NCBI RefSeq assembly: GCF_003253485.1
Contig: NZ_QKTX01000026.1
Location: 1 to 34,179 of the forward strand
Reading direction: 5' to 3'
From: Algoriphagus aquaeductus
GTDB taxonomy: Bacteria; Bacteroidota; Bacteroidia; Cytophagales; Cyclobacteriaceae
DNA: 34,179 bases
Shown here: positions 32,499 to 34,179 of the stretch, in pieces
Numbering within the stretch: the stretch's first letter is position 1
How the letters are laid out: every line of letters starts with the position of its first letter
Notes under the pieces: model-generated
What the model was told of the DNA's origin: nothing
Seen by the model: the letters and a program-made list of their open reading frames with translations, nothing else
Database searches by the model: none
Program-made: the position numbers and the translations under genes

Positions 32499-34118
32499 AT
32501 GCCCGAAGATCAGGAACATCTATTTGAGAAGATTTTGGAGCTTGCCCTCAAGGACAAGTTGGTGCTGTGGGCGGGGGCTGGATTATCTGCTGAGGCGGGC
32601 TATCCTACAGGTTGGGAACTTACTGAAAAGCTATTTGAAAGGCTTTCTGAGGAAGAGAAAAGGTTTGTTCCAAAGGATTTATTGAAGATTTCCGATTATT
32701 TGGCGAATCGTGAAGAAAATGGCCGTGATAAACTGATTTCGATTTTGAAAGAGATTTTCATCATTGAACCTAAACAATCCGAGTCTCATGAGATGATTAG
32801 GAAGATGGCATTCTTCAATACAATCATCACCACGAATTATGATGAGTTATTTGAAGATTACATCCCAGGAATTCAAGTCATTAAAAAATCAAAGGACCTT
32901 ACTCGCTCAAAATCCAATTCAAGGAAATTGATCAAGATTCATGGTGACTTGAAGTCTCCAAAGAATTTGGTATTGTCAGAGACGGATTATGCGAGACTTT
33001 ATGAAAAAAATGATAAAGATCCTTTCTGGAGCAAAGTTCGAGTAGAACTAACTGAAAAGGCTGTTTTGTTTATCGGATATGGATTAAATGATCTGAATGT
33101 TCGTGGACTTTTCGATTATCTGGATAGGAAATTAAAGAAATTCAATCAGCCCAAGTTTTTTGTATCGCCGAATTTGCAATTGACTCAACTGAATAAGCTT
33201 GAGTCTCTTGGTATTCATTATTTCAATAGTACAGGTAGAGACTTTCTAAAAAGGCTCTATGAAAAGGAATGGAAACCTAAAGGCTTTAAATACTTTGGAT
33301 TGCCGGAGGTTTCTACAGACACCTTGTTTCAATCTTTGAATGCCGAAGGACTTTCCATCAACATTTCCACAAAAGCTGAGGGTGGGAAATTGATTCAGTT
33401 CAATCCAGAACCAGGAAAGGTTTGGAATTTGACATTCAATTCTGATCATAATGAGGTAAATCAGAGAATTTTTGATTGGGAGAAAGGTTTTGGAGCCGAT
33501 GATTTGGTAGTTCCAAAAGAGGCTGTAACCGAGGCTTTTTTAAAAATTGGAGATTTTGTGGTAGGTGATAAAAATACGTTGCCCGAACTCAAATTCCTCA
33601 GAAAAGGAAAAGTTTATGAAAAAGTAAGAATCGTATTCGAAAACTCAAAGATTGAATTGGAAGGCCTTGAGGTTAGAATTTTCCGGTTTGGTGAAGAGGG
33701 AGTTCGTTTGGTAGTAAAAGATCAAGTGGCATCTTTTGAGATAACTATCCCTCGATATAGTACAAGAGGATTTACCTATAATGGAAACTTTACCCCCAGT
33801 GAGCCTTGTGATTCTATTTCTGGAGTTTTGAAATGGCATGAGGTAATTTTTGCATTAGGGAATGGTGAACCCTACAAGATTTTTTCTCGGGATTTACCGA
33901 AAGGTTATCGAGATGCCAACGATGGAAAATCTAAAAATTTAGAAGGACTTGAGCGTAATCGGCTTATTTTCCAGGTATTGAGAATGATTGAAGAGAAGTT
34001 TTCAGTCCGGTTTTCTGGCCTCAAGCAAGAGGATGTTTTCAATAAAAAAACCACTGATCAACTTCAACGATTTTTAGACCTTTTGTATCCATCCGAAGAA
34101 CCACATCTTGAAGGGTAA
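32499..34118 (+). CDS. SIR2-family protein, probable NAD-consuming defence effector
   Basis: A 539-residue protein. The N-terminal 250 residues form a SIR2-like domain: GAGLS (26-30), TTNYDELFEDY (111-121) with the catalytic-site N113, KIHGD with H149, and FIGYGLND (191-198). Stand-alone SIR2 proteins with extra C-terminal domains commonly deplete NAD during phage infection. The C-terminal 280 residues are strand-rich and unrecognised and probably supply the sensor function. It lies 134 bases after the HEPN-CBS gene, a larger gap than any other in the cluster, so it may have its own promoter, although I see no good TAnnTTTG there. The ATG at 32499 gives the standard N-terminal helix before the GAGLS motif. 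Confidence 0.85.
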   Translation: MPEDQEHLFEKILELALKDKLVLWAGAGLSAEAGYPTGWELTEKLFERLSEEEKRFVPKDLLKISDYLANREENGRDKLISILKEIFIIEPKQSESHEMIRKMAFFNTIITTNYDELFEDYIPGIQVIKKSKDLTRSKSNSRKLIKIHGDLKSPKNLVLSETDYARLYEKNDKDPFWSKVRVELTEKAVLFIGYGLNDLNVRGLFDYLDRKLKKFNQPKFFVSPNLQLTQLNKLESLGIHYFNSTGRDFLKRLYEKEWKPKGFKYFGLPEVSTDTLFQSLNAEGLSINISTKAEGGKLIQFNPEPGKVWNLTFNSDHNEVNQRIFDWEKGFGADDLVVPKEAVTEAFLKIGDFVVGDKNTLPELKFLRKGKVYEKVRIVFENSKIELEGLEVRIFRFGEEGVRLVVKDQVASFEITIPRYSTRGFTYNGNFTPSEPCDSISGVLKWHEVIFALGNGEPYKIFSRDLPKGYRDANDGKSKNLEGLERNRLIFQVLRMIEEKFSVRFSGLKQEDVFNKKTTDQLQRFLDLLYPSEEPHLEG

Positions 34119-34142
34119 TGGAATGGGGACTAACGTTGCGGG

Positions 34143-34179
34143 ATGGAAAAGACTATTCATGACACCTATCGAGAGCTGT
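34143..34179 (+). CDS. Possible start of the next gene, cut by the window edge
   Basis: An ATG at 34143 opens a frame reading MEKTIHDTYREL to the end of the window, 24 bases after the SIR2 stop. The amino-acid character is protein-like, but 12 codons do not allow a family call. Another ATG in a different frame at 34123 also stays open. Confidence 0.3.
   Translation, partial: MEKTIHDTYREL

Noticed and set aside
1..34179. Insertion sequences, transposases or an integrase
   Set aside because: No recognisable transposase or tyrosine/serine recombinase is encoded in the window, so mobility is suggested only by composition and the border fragments.

Overview
The window looks like an accessory, defence-rich region of a Bacteroidota chromosome, most likely of the Cytophagia type (an Algoriphagus/Cyclobacteriaceae-like host is a guess). 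The support is a PorP/SprF type IX secretion (T9SS) protein, a giant PKD/SprB-repeat protein ending in a gliding-motility-type C-terminal domain, a TAnnTTTG-type promoter element and moderate-to-low GC. No search was run: all family names come from motifs read in the translations.

Layout. Bases 1-585 hold a possible gene tail, two hairpins and two tRNA-3'-end-like fragments that could mark an integration boundary. Bases 586-3465 carry two toxin-antitoxin modules on the minus strand: an AbiEii-type nucleotidyltransferase with an XRE antitoxin, and a three-gene HipBST-like kinase module (hipB, hipS, hipT order) with palindromic operators. Bases 3466-5545 hold an AT-rich gap, a GNAT-like gene, a long A/T hairpin next to C-tracts, an unknown gene and a shortened DUF4391-like gene. 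Bases 5609-11801 are a minus-strand T9SS surface-protein operon.

From 12053 to 34118 everything is on the plus strand. Genes from 12053 to 32364 overlap by 4 bases or are separated by 1-78 bases, so they probably form one operon of about 20 kb. The core resembles class 1 DISARM or a relative: a 1745-residue YprA/MrfA-like helicase with a DUF1998-like region and a Vsr-like nuclease tail, a RapA/DrmD-like SNF2 helicase, an AlbA_2 (Schlafen-type) ATPase-like protein, a BfiI-like PLD nuclease (DrmC-like) and a very large DrmMI-like adenine methyltransferase. Behind the core come a PIN-like toxin, a deoxyribosyltransferase/TIR-like protein, an FRG protein, an unknown protein, a PD-(D/E)XK-like protein and a HEPN-CBS protein. 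After a 134-base gap there is a SIR2 protein, and the window ends inside another possible gene.

The most striking observation is that the methyltransferase is fused in frame to what looks like a complete DUF433-type antitoxin of 217 residues. Its stop codon overlaps the start of a gene that looks like the matching PIN-like toxin. If correct, the protective methylase of this system is itself the antitoxin, which would tie loss of modification to toxin release. The methylase gene is also a GC mosaic, with an AT-rich block covering motif IV and the presumed target-recognition region. Working model (inference): helicases and nucleases attack unmodified DNA, the methylase protects self and restrains the toxin, and the downstream NAD-, RNA- or DNA-targeting candidates act as back-up effectors.
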